Shown here in pieces: positions 22,401 through 30,048 of a stretch of 32,487 bases of DNA; the first letter of the stretch is position 1; the number at the start of each line of letters is the position of its first letter. Location: the NCBI GenBank assembly GCA_964511965.1, contig CAZEGF010000031.1:1-32487 (forward strand). The letters run 5' to 3'. This stretch comes from JAUSNA01 sp964511965 (GTDB lineage: Bacteria; Patescibacteriota; Microgenomatia; Levybacterales; GWA1-39-11). Under the pieces are notes generated by a model, which was not told where the DNA came from, made no database searches, and was given only the letters and a program-made list of their open reading frames with translations. Position numbers and translations under genes: made by a program.

Positions 22401-24734
22401 CCGTATGCAAATAGGGTTGGTTCTGGATCCGGTGCGAATGGGACAACCAGAATCATAATTAAGGGTGGAACGGGAAGGATTGGAATAGGTCCTGATTTTG
22501 AATCACCTCTTTCACTTCTCCATCTTAATGGAGGAAGCGATGGAGGCAATGCATTGGCTATTTTCGATCAGAGAGGCGCTGTTACAAATGATATCTTTAC
22601 AGCAAGTGCATCAGGTATAACAAGATTTGTCATAGCCAATAATGGCAATGTTGGTATTGGAACAGCTCTTTCACCAACAGGAAAAAATCCCACAGCAGCT
22701 CTACAGGTTTATGCCTTAAGTACACAACCAATAGCTTCAATCTCAGGTAAAACATCAGGACCAACTCTCCTTCTTACAAATGACGGAACAGGAGACATTT
22801 TCGCCGCTTCAGTATCCGGAGTTCAGAAATTCAGGATCAATTCAACTGGAGATCTTATCATTGGAGATGGATCAGGAAAGATTTACGGAGGAGGATTTGA
22901 CCCTCTTTATACAATTGATGGTAAAAAGTTCTCTACTTATGCAACGAGCATTAATGGTATGAAGGAAGAATATATCGGCAGTGCAAATCTTGCTTATGAT
23001 GCAGCTGCTGGTGGATATGCATACACTCTAGACTTTAATAATTTTGAGTATGGAAGCGAACTATGGACTTTCTCCCGTGTAATTGACCCTGACCTTACGA
23101 AAGTAAATGTACTTCTCACTCCAACGTCTCAGGCACGGACTTGGTTCAGGCGTGATCCAGTCAACCGAAAACTTATACTCTATTCTGATAGGCCAACGAC
23201 AGTCACTTATAGGTTCACGGCTCCCCGCTTTGATTATGCTCTGTATCCTTCGTCTAATCATTCACATGACATAGCTGGTCTACAAGCACCTGCTGCTCCA
23301 AACACAACTGGTTCTGGTGAAGCAGATCCTGCAGATTCGTTCTTTGCATCACTTTCACTTCAATTTATGAATGGAGCATTTACTCTGCTTGATGGATTTG
23401 GAAATGCAGTTCATAGAGTTGACGGATTTTCAAATCTTATTGTTGCCAATCTTGAAGCCGGTTATGCCCATATTAGAACTCTTGCAGCAGACTCATTCAC
23501 AGCAACAACTTCAACTCTTGGTAACGCAACGGCAAGTACTTTTGCAGTAGCTGCAAATACAATAACAATCGGTGGACAAGATCTCAGACAATTTATCCTA
23601 GACACGGTCTCTTCAGCGGGATTTATACAAAATCCGATCGTTTCACCGCTTGCTGAAGTTGACACCATTAAAACAAACACTATATCCCCTCTTGCTCTGG
23701 GGGATAAGATAAATATAAAAGGAAAACTGGCTGTTGAGTCGAATACTTCAGCTACTGATAGTTCTGCAGTCTCTCTGGAAGTTAGTGGATCTGCAAGCAT
23801 TTCAGGTTCAATATCAAGCAATTCTATTCAAACTAGTGACGCAACGGTTTCAGGCACGCTTCGTGCAGGAAATGTAATTGCTAACAACATTTCCGGACTT
23901 GACGATAAGATTTCCTCAGCAGCCTCAAAATTTATAAACAATCCTACGGCAAATCTTACAATTGCAACAGTTCATGCCGACTTTGGCATATTTGAACAAG
24001 GAATAACATCGATGGGTCCGATAACCTCAAATATATTAACCGCTACGGATCAGTTATCGGTTGGTTCCAGCTTTACAATTTCGAATAACTCTATTAATAC
24101 AGTTGGATCTGATCTTGCAATCCAATCGTTGAGACAAGGTGATATCGCATTTGAAGGTGGGCTTATTCGTATGGATACTGATGGAAATATGTCCGTTAAT
24201 GGAAACTTCAATCTATTGGGTGAAATTGATGCTGTTCATGGAGTATTTAGCGGAACCCTTACTACCGCCTCCTTAGCAACCAATCTTATTTCACCAGTTG
24301 GCGATAGTGACATTTCTGTGTCATTTAAAGATTCTAAATTTAATATTCAAAACTCAAAATCCGCAACTGCAAGTTCTGTTCTTACAATAGACAACAAAGG
24401 AAATATCCAGTCGTCAGGAAGCGCAACATTTGCAAAACTTAACTTCAATTTAGTCGGTAAAGCTGAAGCAACCTCACTTACCGAAGCAGTTGCCACAGGT
24501 AGTGCCGGTTTTGCTACTCTTAGATCTGGCCAACCAGAACTAACTATAAAAAACCATATCATAACCTCTAAATCTTTGATCTATATCACTCCATTCGGAA
24601 ATACCGACAATAAAGTCCTATACCTACTTCGTCAGGTTCCTGAATCAGAAACCGAAGACGGTTCTTTCACTGTTGGAGTTTCAGGTCCTGTCCCAACACA
24701 CGATATGCAATTCAACTGGCTGATCGTGAACTAA
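13458..24734 (+). CDS. Giant (3758 aa) membrane-anchored fibre protein with N-terminal integrase-like domains
   Basis: Residues 1-110 and about 117-220 each resemble the SAM-like core-binding domain of tyrosine recombinases (helices such as KNTIKNYVSDVRHFISWF and RTINRKLSALRRYL), but no catalytic R-H-R-Y domain follows. After a linker, one membrane helix (about 374-395) preceded by many basic residues predicts N-inside/C-outside. The exterior begins with PRILSFQGRLTD (about 412), a module I know from other giant CPR proteins. It continues for about 3300 residues rich in Thr, Ser, Gly and Asn: long repeats of about 315 residues (1030-2030), 30-residue IGNTTG repeats (about 2560-2760), tail-fibre-like GIGT..P modules, and a C-terminal cap ending HDMQFNWLIVN. 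Cys pairs C-x12-C recur. It is probably an adhesin or host-contact fibre. The start ATG has no Shine-Dalgarno site. Confidence 0.9.
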   Translation: MEILELFKRQLATKSSSSSKNTIKNYVSDVRHFISWFEAVTASKFDPTKITPDVITLYQNSMGGVVLNGQMQLNTQLSAVSMKRHLSSIRKFFTVLEAQKIVHENPFTKIFTEETIEPTDYWHIKSFRDYLISANASKITVKNYLSDISGFAKWYEEAILPTIDKPLASNQGFYLINQSIIEDYRKRLSEIQNAAPRTINRKLSALRRYLDFATKKGFITTEEISVDSVEMEVQKQLIDEPKVALEEMAVKLKPTIRTYSPIPPIRLFQKLFIDPYLFLEDNASNAIATLLRGKEIVGMSELSQKLSTQIASKNLLRSKAQDISSLLGVRNVEKEFYAPEKVSLSGLPFHRKLVHHVRFTRPNWYKRYHNYAFVHYIHFALLVIFASGVGVALYQNLVVQKQTPIFAAATAPPRILSFQGRLTDTLDNPITSPQPVRFMIYNSLAATGAAELWEETRTISPDQDGIFSVLLGSDSTGANASSCGSFPPGSPYNTACLIPSTVFSDNSQIWLGVTIGNGTELSPRQKIATVGYATNSEFLQGLPPTSAVSSFVNAVLSLDSTGSFNLNDGIEHTFQVSNGTLTLKAQTLNLTTSLGTNGNIILNPEGLGKVDIEKPIINNSNTGNLVKGGVEINDKFGILATESAVAAFVVNNNTTGGDIIAASSSGTTRFKIANDGTITSAIYTGQNGVLFGTQTTGVIAQATTASTGLCLQSGVANPTWGSCGGSYWDLTSNALSPINDTFDLLVGGHATSSAKFAFINNSAGAPTASIAGNLAIAVPTGNAGTNNFNLFNGSNLNFQTSPGGNTGLTSRLFLASDGRIGIGTINPFGRNALDVRGLSGTSSTASISATSSYATLVVDNAGSGDLIAGSSSGVQNFVVKNNGDIIVGPGGGGKLTAAIVDPYLVQNQKTSGIQSLTFQTLGGTNADFIFQNTSTTLSTLTMAGQFQLPITGSTGGIVLGGDTQLFRGAADRIDVGTGDSFNLVSGSLLTNGTTRIDSSGNGTFNTLNVSGGCTGCVTTANSPFSISSGNAIIPGNTTVDFLIGGVATTSAKFAVLNINSGTPTASVSAQNAGGQALVLSGDGTIQATRNNTLTLGGSTTGALALAGTAIQLTATNPVIDLTTASTLSLNTVNNRPITTGTGLTTLGGNLTVNGATTSLASTAINLTGSSPIIDLTSGTTLSINTTTNRPITTGTGLTTLGGNLTVVGATTTFSNAAPLLTTNTNTDLTITPNGSGNLILTSDSDTGIKIGASTNTLAPLSVSGGIGSNALSIFNQINGADILAASASGVSKFVVKNDGTASSSAGFTVDGIGNIQSTRNQTLTVGGGSTGNLVIGKATQTVTLPGFTTNGGILYTNTSGVLSQTGTGTATQCLLGGAGTPTFGSCAVGTPFYDIPSQGITVQSNTTEDFLLGGVATSSAKFAVLNIAGGTPTASISAQNAGGQALVLGSDGSIQTTRNNNLTLGGNTTGSLVLAGTSIQLSATNPIIDLTSSSTLSINTTTNRPITTGTGLTTLGGNLTVAGATTTFSNAAAVITSNTNTNLTITPNGTGNLILSSDLDTGVKIGASTNTLAPLSVSGGIGSNALSIFNQINGADILAASASGVSKFVVKNDGTASSSAGFTVDGIGNIQSTLNQTLTIGGGSTGNLILGKASQTITLPGFTTNGGLLFTNTSGVLSQTGTGTATQCLLGGAGTPTFGSCATGVNASPFYDTVQKVIVQGNTTEDFLLGGVATTSAKFAVLNIAGGTPTASISAQNAGGQALVLGGDGSIQSVRNNTLTIGGNTTGALALASTAIQLTTTNPIIDLTTASTLFLNTVTNRPITTGTGLTTVGGNLTVNGATGTVGNSSAFTLTTGGNADLTLTAAGSGNLILTSDLDTGVKIGASTNTLAPLSVSGGIGSNALAIFNQINGADILAASASGVSKFVVKNDGTASSSAGFTVDGIGNIQATRNQTLTVGGGSTGNLVIGRTSQIVSLPGFTSGGGILYTTSTGVLSQTGAGTATQCLLGGAGTPTFGSCATGVNASPFYDITAQGVIVQGNTTEDFLLGATASTSAKFAVINIAGGTPTASVSSGLSGTAAYFDANGNFATKNKQSLTLGGGGTGNITVQGNGTLTLVDPTINLSGTTPTFQTLSNNNLTISAGSGTINLNTVSNGNVTAGTGTFTIGSGGTGTLAMNGSAITTTTSLVALFDANATTINFGRAGTNNINLGGTSGALNVGNGGSYTIQTTSNGQLNVSAGSGTLTLNTLSNGAVTTGTGLTTIGGNLTVNGTTQTVGNSSAYTISTAGNADLTLTALGSGNLILTSDLNTGVKIGNSTNTLAPLSVSGGIGNNASLIINQLNSTGNIIAASSSGTTKFTLDSSGNLALTSGSTIDTLTSTGTLNFGTGTNTSIVNIGKTAGTLNFPGTTINFSAAGFSSTNNSVLVTGTGGLLTAVTTSSSGLCLTSNSAGSNPSWQTCPGFGSVSSPFDVTSQKVIVEGNTTYDFLLGGVATSSAKFAVLGIAGTTTPTASISAQNALGQALILSGDGSIQSSRQNTLTLGGSLTGNIAIGTDANARGIFVGNTTGTSALTLDSGTGAINIGTTIAKTLTIGNTTGATALNLNSGTGGISLASTSTGDITLNSSDTLLLDSAGVLELNSSAGVISIGNDAVNQNINIGTGGTRSITIGNTTSSTALALNSGTGAINIGTSIAKTITIGNTTGSTAITLDAGTGAINIGTSIAKTLSIGNATGATTLNLDTGTGGINFGDNANTKTIDIGGVTNSGTDTINIATNGSAADILNIGNSNASTTVAITGGTAWGVTAGGALTVASCSGCTSGASGTWVLDTTNKVHYPINNTVDLIIGGVSTASAQFSVLGLASQTNPSASISAQIGSNQGNGIAISGNGTIQSFRNNTLTIGGNTTGNISLMPLNGGTLGGYVGIGTATPLAKLHIVGNASENLLLDSAGVSGFINLVSHNLNTGIGFLDSATSDFRFEVNPYANRVGSGSGANGTTRIIIKGGTGRIGIGPDFESPLSLLHLNGGSDGGNALAIFDQRGAVTNDIFTASASGITRFVIANNGNVGIGTALSPTGKNPTAALQVYALSTQPIASISGKTSGPTLLLTNDGTGDIFAASVSGVQKFRINSTGDLIIGDGSGKIYGGGFDPLYTIDGKKFSTYATSINGMKEEYIGSANLAYDAAAGGYAYTLDFNNFEYGSELWTFSRVIDPDLTKVNVLLTPTSQARTWFRRDPVNRKLILYSDRPTTVTYRFTAPRFDYALYPSSNHSHDIAGLQAPAAPNTTGSGEADPADSFFASLSLQFMNGAFTLLDGFGNAVHRVDGFSNLIVANLEAGYAHIRTLAADSFTATTSTLGNATASTFAVAANTITIGGQDLRQFILDTVSSAGFIQNPIVSPLAEVDTIKTNTISPLALGDKINIKGKLAVESNTSATDSSAVSLEVSGSASISGSISSNSIQTSDATVSGTLRAGNVIANNISGLDDKISSAASKFINNPTANLTIATVHADFGIFEQGITSMGPITSNILTATDQLSVGSSFTISNNSINTVGSDLAIQSLRQGDIAFEGGLIRMDTDGNMSVNGNFNLLGEIDAVHGVFSGTLTTASLATNLISPVGDSDISVSFKDSKFNIQNSKSATASSVLTIDNKGNIQSSGSATFAKLNFNLVGKAEATSLTEAVATGSAGFATLRSGQPELTIKNHIITSKSLIYITPFGNTDNKVLYLLRQVPESETEDGSFTVGVSGPVPTHDMQFNWLIVN
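16550..19560 (+). repeat. Long tandem repeats of about 950 bp within the giant gene
   Basis: Successive units begin near VxxNTTEDFLLGGVATxSAKFAVLNI and pass through ISAQNAGGQALVL, RPITTGTGLTTLGGNLTV, PLSVSGGIGSNAL and a CLLGGAGTPTFGSC pair. Matching anchors at 17281, 18226 and 19180 give exact periods of 945 and 954 bp (315 and 318 codons). Protein identity between units is very high. DNA identity is patchy, with near-identical blocks alternating with blocks full of synonymous changes. Related but shorter units continue to about 22100. Confidence 0.85.
21145..21740 (+). repeat. Array of 30-codon IGNTTG repeats in the giant gene
   Basis: Units of the form AINIGTSIAKTxTIGNTTG followed by xTALxLxSGTG repeat with a 90-bp period; the TCAATTGCAA word at 21531 recurs at 21621. 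A related unit at about 21200 is separated from them by a variant stretch. The short alternating beta pattern fits a beta-helix or triple-stranded fibre shaft. Confidence 0.75.
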
Positions 24735-25651
24735 TTCTTAGATGATACTTTAGTAATGGCAGAATAAAGTTCATCTAAATTTGTTATCTTGTCTTGATAT
24801 TGAGTTAGATATCCTGAAATAACTTTTAGACTATTCATAAATTCCTCAAGCTGTGTTCCTTTTTTCCTTTCTTGACCGAGAGCTGCACGATTAATCTCAC
24901 TTATTTTACTAATGACAGCCAAAACCTGTGCATCAAGTTTGAACATATACAAATCGATAGCTTTCTCTTTTGTGGAATGTGCGCTTCCAGCTATCATAAC
25001 GTTACAGGTATCAATCATTTCATTGACAGAATTAACAGTTATTGATTTCAATTTGTCTGAAAGTCTAAATTCACTTTCTGCATTCCACCAGTACCTAGCA
25101 GGGACACTATTTCGGCCATTATACTGATTTGCTCTTTCTCTGGATAATGTTGTTTTTTTCTGTACCTCAGCTTCTATTTCATCGGCTGCTTTATCCATTT
25201 TTCTTGCCCTCGGATCATCGCCCCACATTCCCGCTGTAATTTTTAAAGCCTCATAAGTATAGGAATATCTTACAGCTGTCTTGTCGTATATTTCTTTCAC
25301 CCAAAGGTAAGACAACGCACTAAGCATGTCATCATAATCGAAAAAACTTGCTCTGTTTTTAATTATATCCTTGGGTGTTATAACCTCGTGTTCTATTAGC
25401 GGAATGATTCTTTTATACATCGATTCATATAATGAATGATTTTCAGTAGGAGTTCGCTCTACTTCACCATATATTTGTGGCATAGCTTTTTCGAAAATTG
25501 GTTTGAGTGGTACATCCATACCTTCATCCTCGGGAAAGTCAGTTATTATATTTGCTAAAAATGCATATAACCCTGGGTCTACAATTGATTTCAATGGATC
25601 AGAGTTTTTTTCCTGAAGTAAATTGGACTCAGAAGTTTCTGGAGAAGCCAT
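24731..25651 (-). CDS. Hypothetical soluble helical protein (306 aa)
   Basis: I do not recognise this protein. It has no signal peptide or membrane segment, is rich in Glu, Lys and Asp, and reads as mostly alpha-helical, with a likely coiled-coil or long-helix stretch around DKAADEIEAEVQKKTTLSRE (about 154-173) and helical pairs near the end. It is convergent with the giant gene; its TAG stop overlaps that gene's TAA (24731-24734), and no terminator lies between them. It starts at ATG 25651 and is divergent from the LRR genes, with an 87-base spacer. A role in handling or regulating the neighbouring surface proteins is possible but not shown by the sequence. Confidence 0.75.
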   Translation of the reverse strand: MASPETSESNLLQEKNSDPLKSIVDPGLYAFLANIITDFPEDEGMDVPLKPIFEKAMPQIYGEVERTPTENHSLYESMYKRIIPLIEHEVITPKDIIKNRASFFDYDDMLSALSYLWVKEIYDKTAVRYSYTYEALKITAGMWGDDPRARKMDKAADEIEAEVQKKTTLSRERANQYNGRNSVPARYWWNAESEFRLSDKLKSITVNSVNEMIDTCNVMIAGSAHSTKEKAIDLYMFKLDAQVLAVISKISEINRAALGQERKKGTQLEEFMNSLKVISGYLTQYQDKITNLDELYSAITKVSSKN

Positions 25652-25698
25652 ATACGCATATTCTAATTAGTGCTGACCTATAAAACAACATGACCTTC

Positions 25699-25728
25699 TT
25701 GACAAGGGTAAAAAAATGAGCGTAATAT
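25699..25728 (+). promoter_or_regulatory. Predicted promoter of the first LRR gene, leaderless
   Basis: A consensus TTGACA (25699-25704), an 18-base spacer and TAATAT (25723-25728) place the start of transcription near 25735-25739, on or just before ATG 25739. The TATAAT at 25732-25737 is too far from the -35 (27 bases) to be its partner. If it were used, translation would have to begin at a later Met such as codon 14. Confidence 0.55.
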
Positions 25729-25738
25729 TAATATAATT

Positions 25739-26467
25739 ATGGATCCCGTCAGCCCACCCCAATCAAATAATAACCCTATGCGTCAGGCGCATTATCCGAT
25801 CACACAACAAGAAATGAATCCAAATCCAACTTCATCCGATAAAAACAGGTTTTTAACTGTTTTATCACTCATAATATTAGCTGCTGTTGTAGTGGTAACA
25901 CTTTTTCTTTACAGCAGAAATGCAAATCAAACCAACAAATATGCTTCAAATACTGTAAAAATAAATAACGAGGCATCTCCTACCCCTACACCAAATCAGA
26001 CTCAATATAATCTTCCTATAATAAGTCCTACCGAAAATAAAGCTATTTGTGCAAGAGAAACAAGCATTGAACGCGCCTTAAAAAATCCCGATTCAGTTTG
26101 TATACTTGATTTGAGCAGTGAAAATCTTACCCAAATCCCCTCTTCTATTGGTAAATTTAAAAATTTATTTCAGCTAGATGTATCTAATAATAATTTGTCA
26201 ACTTTACCAAAAGAGCTTTTTTCACTTGAAAAACTTGTAAATCTAAATCTAAGCAACAATTCTTTCACTTCAATTCCTGGTGAAATTAGCTCACTTTCAA
26301 CGCTGCAGTCATTAAATTTAGCCAACAATAAGTTAGGATCTGTTCCCGAAAGTCTATCTGAGCTTAAAGGACTACAATTATTAAAATTAAAACAAAATAA
26401 CTTTACCGATAGTGAAAAATCTAAAATAAAAAACTCATTTACAAATATAAAATCGGTAGAATTGTAA
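25739..26467 (+). CDS. Membrane-anchored leucine-rich repeat protein, copy 1
   Basis: A Pro/Asn-rich cytoplasmic start (about 37 residues), one membrane helix (about 38-58) and a short linker rich in Thr, Pro and Asn precede a domain that starts with two Cys (in AICAR and VCILDLSS). Five leucine-rich repeats of about 23 residues follow (LxxLxxLxLSNNxLxxIP type), for example LFQLDVSNNNLSTLPKELF. The final repeat ends in LKLKQNNFTDSEKSKIKNSF. The repeats probably face outward and bind protein partners. The next gene, 46 bases downstream, encodes a paralogue with the same plan. The proposed promoter implies a leaderless mRNA starting at or just before this ATG. Confidence 0.88.
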   Translation: MDPVSPPQSNNNPMRQAHYPITQQEMNPNPTSSDKNRFLTVLSLIILAAVVVVTLFLYSRNANQTNKYASNTVKINNEASPTPTPNQTQYNLPIISPTENKAICARETSIERALKNPDSVCILDLSSENLTQIPSSIGKFKNLFQLDVSNNNLSTLPKELFSLEKLVNLNLSNNSFTSIPGEISSLSTLQSLNLANNKLGSVPESLSELKGLQLLKLKQNNFTDSEKSKIKNSFTNIKSVEL

Positions 26468-26513
26468 CTATCGACTTATATTACAAATTTCTGGTATAAC
26501 TATTAATAGGAAT

Positions 26514-27248
26514 ATGCAAAATAAAACTGCTCTTATAACAATTACTGTACTTCTTTTAATTTTGTTAACCGGAATTTGGTACTTCTCAAGTAAAAAAAGC
26601 GCAAATCAAGTTGAAAAAGCTCCCAGAACAGCTCAAGAATCTCATGAAGTTTGTCCTGACACGAAAGTTTACAAGTCTCTTGAGGAGGCTCTTGCTGCAG
26701 GAGATAAAGCATGCATACTTGATCTCTCATCTCAAAACCTCAAGGAAGTTCCACAAGGAATCTCAAAACTCACAAAACTTAACAGCCTCTATCTTGGTGG
26801 CAATCAATTGACTTCACTCTCCCCCGAGGTGTTCCAACTAAAGGAACTTATTCGTCTTGATGCACCATCAAACCAGATATCATCTCTTCCTCCGGAAATA
26901 GGTAACCTTACAAATCTTCAGATTCTAAATCTGACAAATAATAAGCTGACTAGTATACCAGCAGAAATTGGTAAACTTGAAAATCTTACAGATTTGCTTT
27001 TATCAGGCAATATAAATCCTAAAAAGAATCAGGCAGCTGATGATCCAAAAGTGGATTCACTAAAGACTTTACCAATAGAAGTAGCAAATCTTCATAGACT
27101 ATCGACACTAAATCTACAGGGAAATCATGTACCTACCGCAGAACAACTTAAGATCAATGGTTATTTCCCAAATATTACAGTTACATATGATTTACCTGTT
27201 ACTGTTGGTGAAACCAAATTTACCTCTGTAACACCTTCTGCAAAATAG
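26514..27248 (+). CDS. Membrane-anchored leucine-rich repeat protein, copy 2
   Basis: Same architecture as the preceding gene, but with a short cytoplasmic start: membrane helix at residues 5-24, a linker, then a Cys-containing cap (HEVCPDTKVYKSLEEAL, then KACILDLSS). Leucine-rich repeats follow, such as LTSLPPEIGNLTNL-type units (LPPEIGNLTNLQILNLTNNK). One repeat is interrupted by an extra stretch of about 17 residues (NPKKNQAADDPKVDS). It probably arose by tandem duplication. A GTATAACT box at about 26493 and AGGA close to the ATG suggest its own weak signals, but co-transcription is possible. It is followed after 19 bases by the haloperoxidase-like gene, so the three form a plausible operon. 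Confidence 0.88.
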   Translation: MQNKTALITITVLLLILLTGIWYFSSKKSANQVEKAPRTAQESHEVCPDTKVYKSLEEALAAGDKACILDLSSQNLKEVPQGISKLTKLNSLYLGGNQLTSLSPEVFQLKELIRLDAPSNQISSLPPEIGNLTNLQILNLTNNKLTSIPAEIGKLENLTDLLLSGNINPKKNQAADDPKVDSLKTLPIEVANLHRLSTLNLQGNHVPTAEQLKINGYFPNITVTYDLPVTVGETKFTSVTPSAK

Positions 27249-27267
27249 TCTTGCCCAAATTAATTCT

Positions 27268-30048
27268 ATGCTAAAAAGGTTTTTAGTATTTATTTTTGTA
27301 TTTGCGGTATCTATTTTCGCAATTCTTTTTTTCTCAACTATTATTATCTCCAAAATATACAGTTTTAAGATAAATGTTACTCCATACGAAAGGGCTGAGG
27401 TTAAAGAGACTTCTCTTTATTCAAGAAAGTGGATGAATTATGCGATGAGTATTGTCAAAAAGGAAAATTTCGCACCAGCAATAGCCTCACGTTTTTATAG
27501 TTATATAGCTTCAATTTATGCTGATGTTTTGGAAAAAACCCACAATCAGTCTCAAGCAAACTTAGCAACCACTGAGATTTTGAATTCACTAGCACCAAAA
27601 CATAGTTCTGAAACATCTGAGTTATTATCTAGAATTGACCCAAACACACAAACATTACATGAGGAAACTATTGCAATTATAGATAATTATAAGAGGCAAC
27701 TAGATACTGATGGCTTCACCCTATCATGGGATAAAAAAACACCTCCTAATAAATGGTACATTCGTGATGGCAAGATAGATGGTGGAGCTATGGCTGGTAA
27801 CTGGAAACCATGGCTTTTAAATAAGGAGGATCAATTTAGTGTTCCTACCCCACCTGTTGAGAACAGTATTGAGGATAAATTAGATATCGAGAAAATTAAA
27901 TATGAAGTTTCTACTCGAAGTAAAGATGAGCTTGAGGTCATCTATTTCTGGCATGGTAGCCATGGTTTTGTCAAAGGACAGACTGGTGACAACATTACCC
28001 CTTCAGGTGTCTGGCAAAATATTCTCTTTATAGAGATGGGTAAAAATCTCGACGACGCAGCATACGCAAAGGCACAAAAAATACTTGCCCAAAGTATTGC
28101 AGATTCTTTTATAGAGACTTGGAAAGTAAAATACACTTACTATGTAAAAAGACCATCCATGCGGATAGCAGATTTGGATCTTTTAGTCCAAGATCCACCT
28201 TTCCCTAGCTATGTTTCAGGACATTCGGCAATATCTGCAACTGCTGCAACCGTTTTATCTTATCTTTTTCCTCAAAAGACAGCTCTTTGGATGCAAAATG
28301 CTGAGGATGCCAAAAATTCACGGATTAAAGCTGGTATTCATTTTGATTCAGATAACGTTATTGGAAAATATCTTGGCATACAAGTTGGGAACAATATTAT
28401 ATATTCACTTTCTGGTAAGAAAATACTTTCCTCGTCGGTTCCTTCTCAAAATTCGCTCATATCATATTCAAAATACATAATATACAAATCACTTAATGAA
28501 ATAAATTTGCTCAAACAAACCATTCAGAACCTGCTCACAGGAAAAAAGAAAATCATCACTTCATGCGAAGAAAAAGGGAAGACAACTTTTAAAGATATTA
28601 CTACTAGTGCTTTGCCTTCCGGCTTGGTAAATTCAATTCGTCCTCAAGTGCTTCCAACCCAATCCCAACAAAGGGGGCTTGCAGCTGCTGATCTTGATAA
28701 TGATGGTTTTACTGACCTTGTCTATCTGGGTATAAATGATGTTTATGTACTTAAAAATACGGGTAAGATCATGTTTGAAGATGTTACCGCAACTACAGGC
28801 ATAACAAAGCTCCAGTTATCAACTGGTGTTCTTACATTCGATTACAATAATGACGGTAAAATTGACATACTTCTTTATAGTCCGACAGAGTTAAGATTGT
28901 ATAAAAATGAAGGTGAAATGAAATTTACGGATGTAACTGAGGAGTCATTCCTTACTAACTTCTCAACAAATTTAGCAATTACTGGAGTGATCGCAGGAGA
29001 CTACAATAATGATGGCAAAACCGACATTTATATAATAAATAACTCTACTACTCCATCCTACAATTCAACTCAGGGGTCAAGTTCAGCAAAAGGTCTTCCC
29101 AATATACTTCTTCAAAATAATGGCAACGTTTTTAGTGATGTCACTGTAAAAGCTGGGGTTGGCGACAATCATCTTGGCCTTGCTGGTACATTTACTGACT
29201 ACAATAATGATGGGTATCAGGATATATTTATTGCAAATGATTTCGGCACAAATAGCCTCTACCGAAATGATAAGAACGGTCATTTTACAGATGTGAGCAC
29301 ATCTCTACCTCAAATTGTAAATAATGGAATGGGTGTTGCATCCGCAGATTTTAATAACGATGGATATACTGATGTATATGTTACTGGTATCTTCTACGAT
29401 AACGCAAATACAGACCAACAAGGTAATTTATTATTTATGAATAAAAATGGATCTAAATTTGAGGATGTTAGTAAAGACTCAGGAACTCAAATCGGTGGTT
29501 GGGGTTGGGGAACTGTTGCAACAGATTTCAATAATGATGGATACACCGATATAGCAGCTGTAAGTGGATTTATCAACTCTAAAGAAAAAGGAGTATCGTC
29601 TGAATTTAAAAACCCCCACTTATTCTTATTTAAAAACAAGGACAATATGGATTTCAACCCCTGTGAAAGTTCGCTTGAGATCAAAAATGATGGAAAGGGG
29701 CTCATTGCTACAGATATTAATAACGATGGATACCAAGATCTCATTGTAAATGAAAGCGGCATCTCCCCACGGATATTTCTAAATAGCCAAGGTGGCAACA
29801 ACTGGGTAAAGATAAAATTTGAATCTAAAGAACAAACTCTTGGTACAAAAGTCTGGGTAAAAACAAATATAACCCAGTATAAAGAGCTTCAGACTTCAGG
29901 TAGTTTTGTTTCAACTACCGATCCGGTTCTTAATTTCGGGTTAGGTCAAGAAGCTGTAATTAAGGAAATAAAAACAAAATGGCCTGATGGAAAGGTAACA
30001 TATCTTAAGAATGTCTCACCAAACAAGATAATTACGGTCAAAAATTAA
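27268..30048 (+). CDS. Vanadium haloperoxidase/PAP2-like enzyme fused to VCBS repeats and ASPIC/UnbV domain
   Basis: An N-terminal membrane helix (about 5-30) anchors a large exterior part. Residues about 40-400 form a vanadium-haloperoxidase/PAP2-type domain with all three active-site motifs: K288-x6-R295-P296, P313-S314-x3-G318-H319, and S351-R352-x5-H358-x3-D362. Six or more VCBS/FG-GAP repeats follow, with Ca-binding-like DxDNDG/DYNNDG loops (DLDNDGFTD, DYNNDGKID and others). The end, residues about 845-926, is an ASPIC/UnbV (CRTAC1-like) domain (NFGLGQEAVIKEIKTKWPDG). The family oxidises halides with peroxide or hydrolyses phosphate esters; which applies cannot be read here. It lies 19 bases after the LRR gene, and its stop overlaps that of the convergent sulfatase-like gene by 4 bases. 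Confidence 0.87.
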   Translation: MLKRFLVFIFVFAVSIFAILFFSTIIISKIYSFKINVTPYERAEVKETSLYSRKWMNYAMSIVKKENFAPAIASRFYSYIASIYADVLEKTHNQSQANLATTEILNSLAPKHSSETSELLSRIDPNTQTLHEETIAIIDNYKRQLDTDGFTLSWDKKTPPNKWYIRDGKIDGGAMAGNWKPWLLNKEDQFSVPTPPVENSIEDKLDIEKIKYEVSTRSKDELEVIYFWHGSHGFVKGQTGDNITPSGVWQNILFIEMGKNLDDAAYAKAQKILAQSIADSFIETWKVKYTYYVKRPSMRIADLDLLVQDPPFPSYVSGHSAISATAATVLSYLFPQKTALWMQNAEDAKNSRIKAGIHFDSDNVIGKYLGIQVGNNIIYSLSGKKILSSSVPSQNSLISYSKYIIYKSLNEINLLKQTIQNLLTGKKKIITSCEEKGKTTFKDITTSALPSGLVNSIRPQVLPTQSQQRGLAAADLDNDGFTDLVYLGINDVYVLKNTGKIMFEDVTATTGITKLQLSTGVLTFDYNNDGKIDILLYSPTELRLYKNEGEMKFTDVTEESFLTNFSTNLAITGVIAGDYNNDGKTDIYIINNSTTPSYNSTQGSSSAKGLPNILLQNNGNVFSDVTVKAGVGDNHLGLAGTFTDYNNDGYQDIFIANDFGTNSLYRNDKNGHFTDVSTSLPQIVNNGMGVASADFNNDGYTDVYVTGIFYDNANTDQQGNLLFMNKNGSKFEDVSKDSGTQIGGWGWGTVATDFNNDGYTDIAAVSGFINSKEKGVSSEFKNPHLFLFKNKDNMDFNPCESSLEIKNDGKGLIATDINNDGYQDLIVNESGISPRIFLNSQGGNNWVKIKFESKEQTLGTKVWVKTNITQYKELQTSGSFVSTTDPVLNFGLGQEAVIKEIKTKWPDGKVTYLKNVSPNKIITVKN

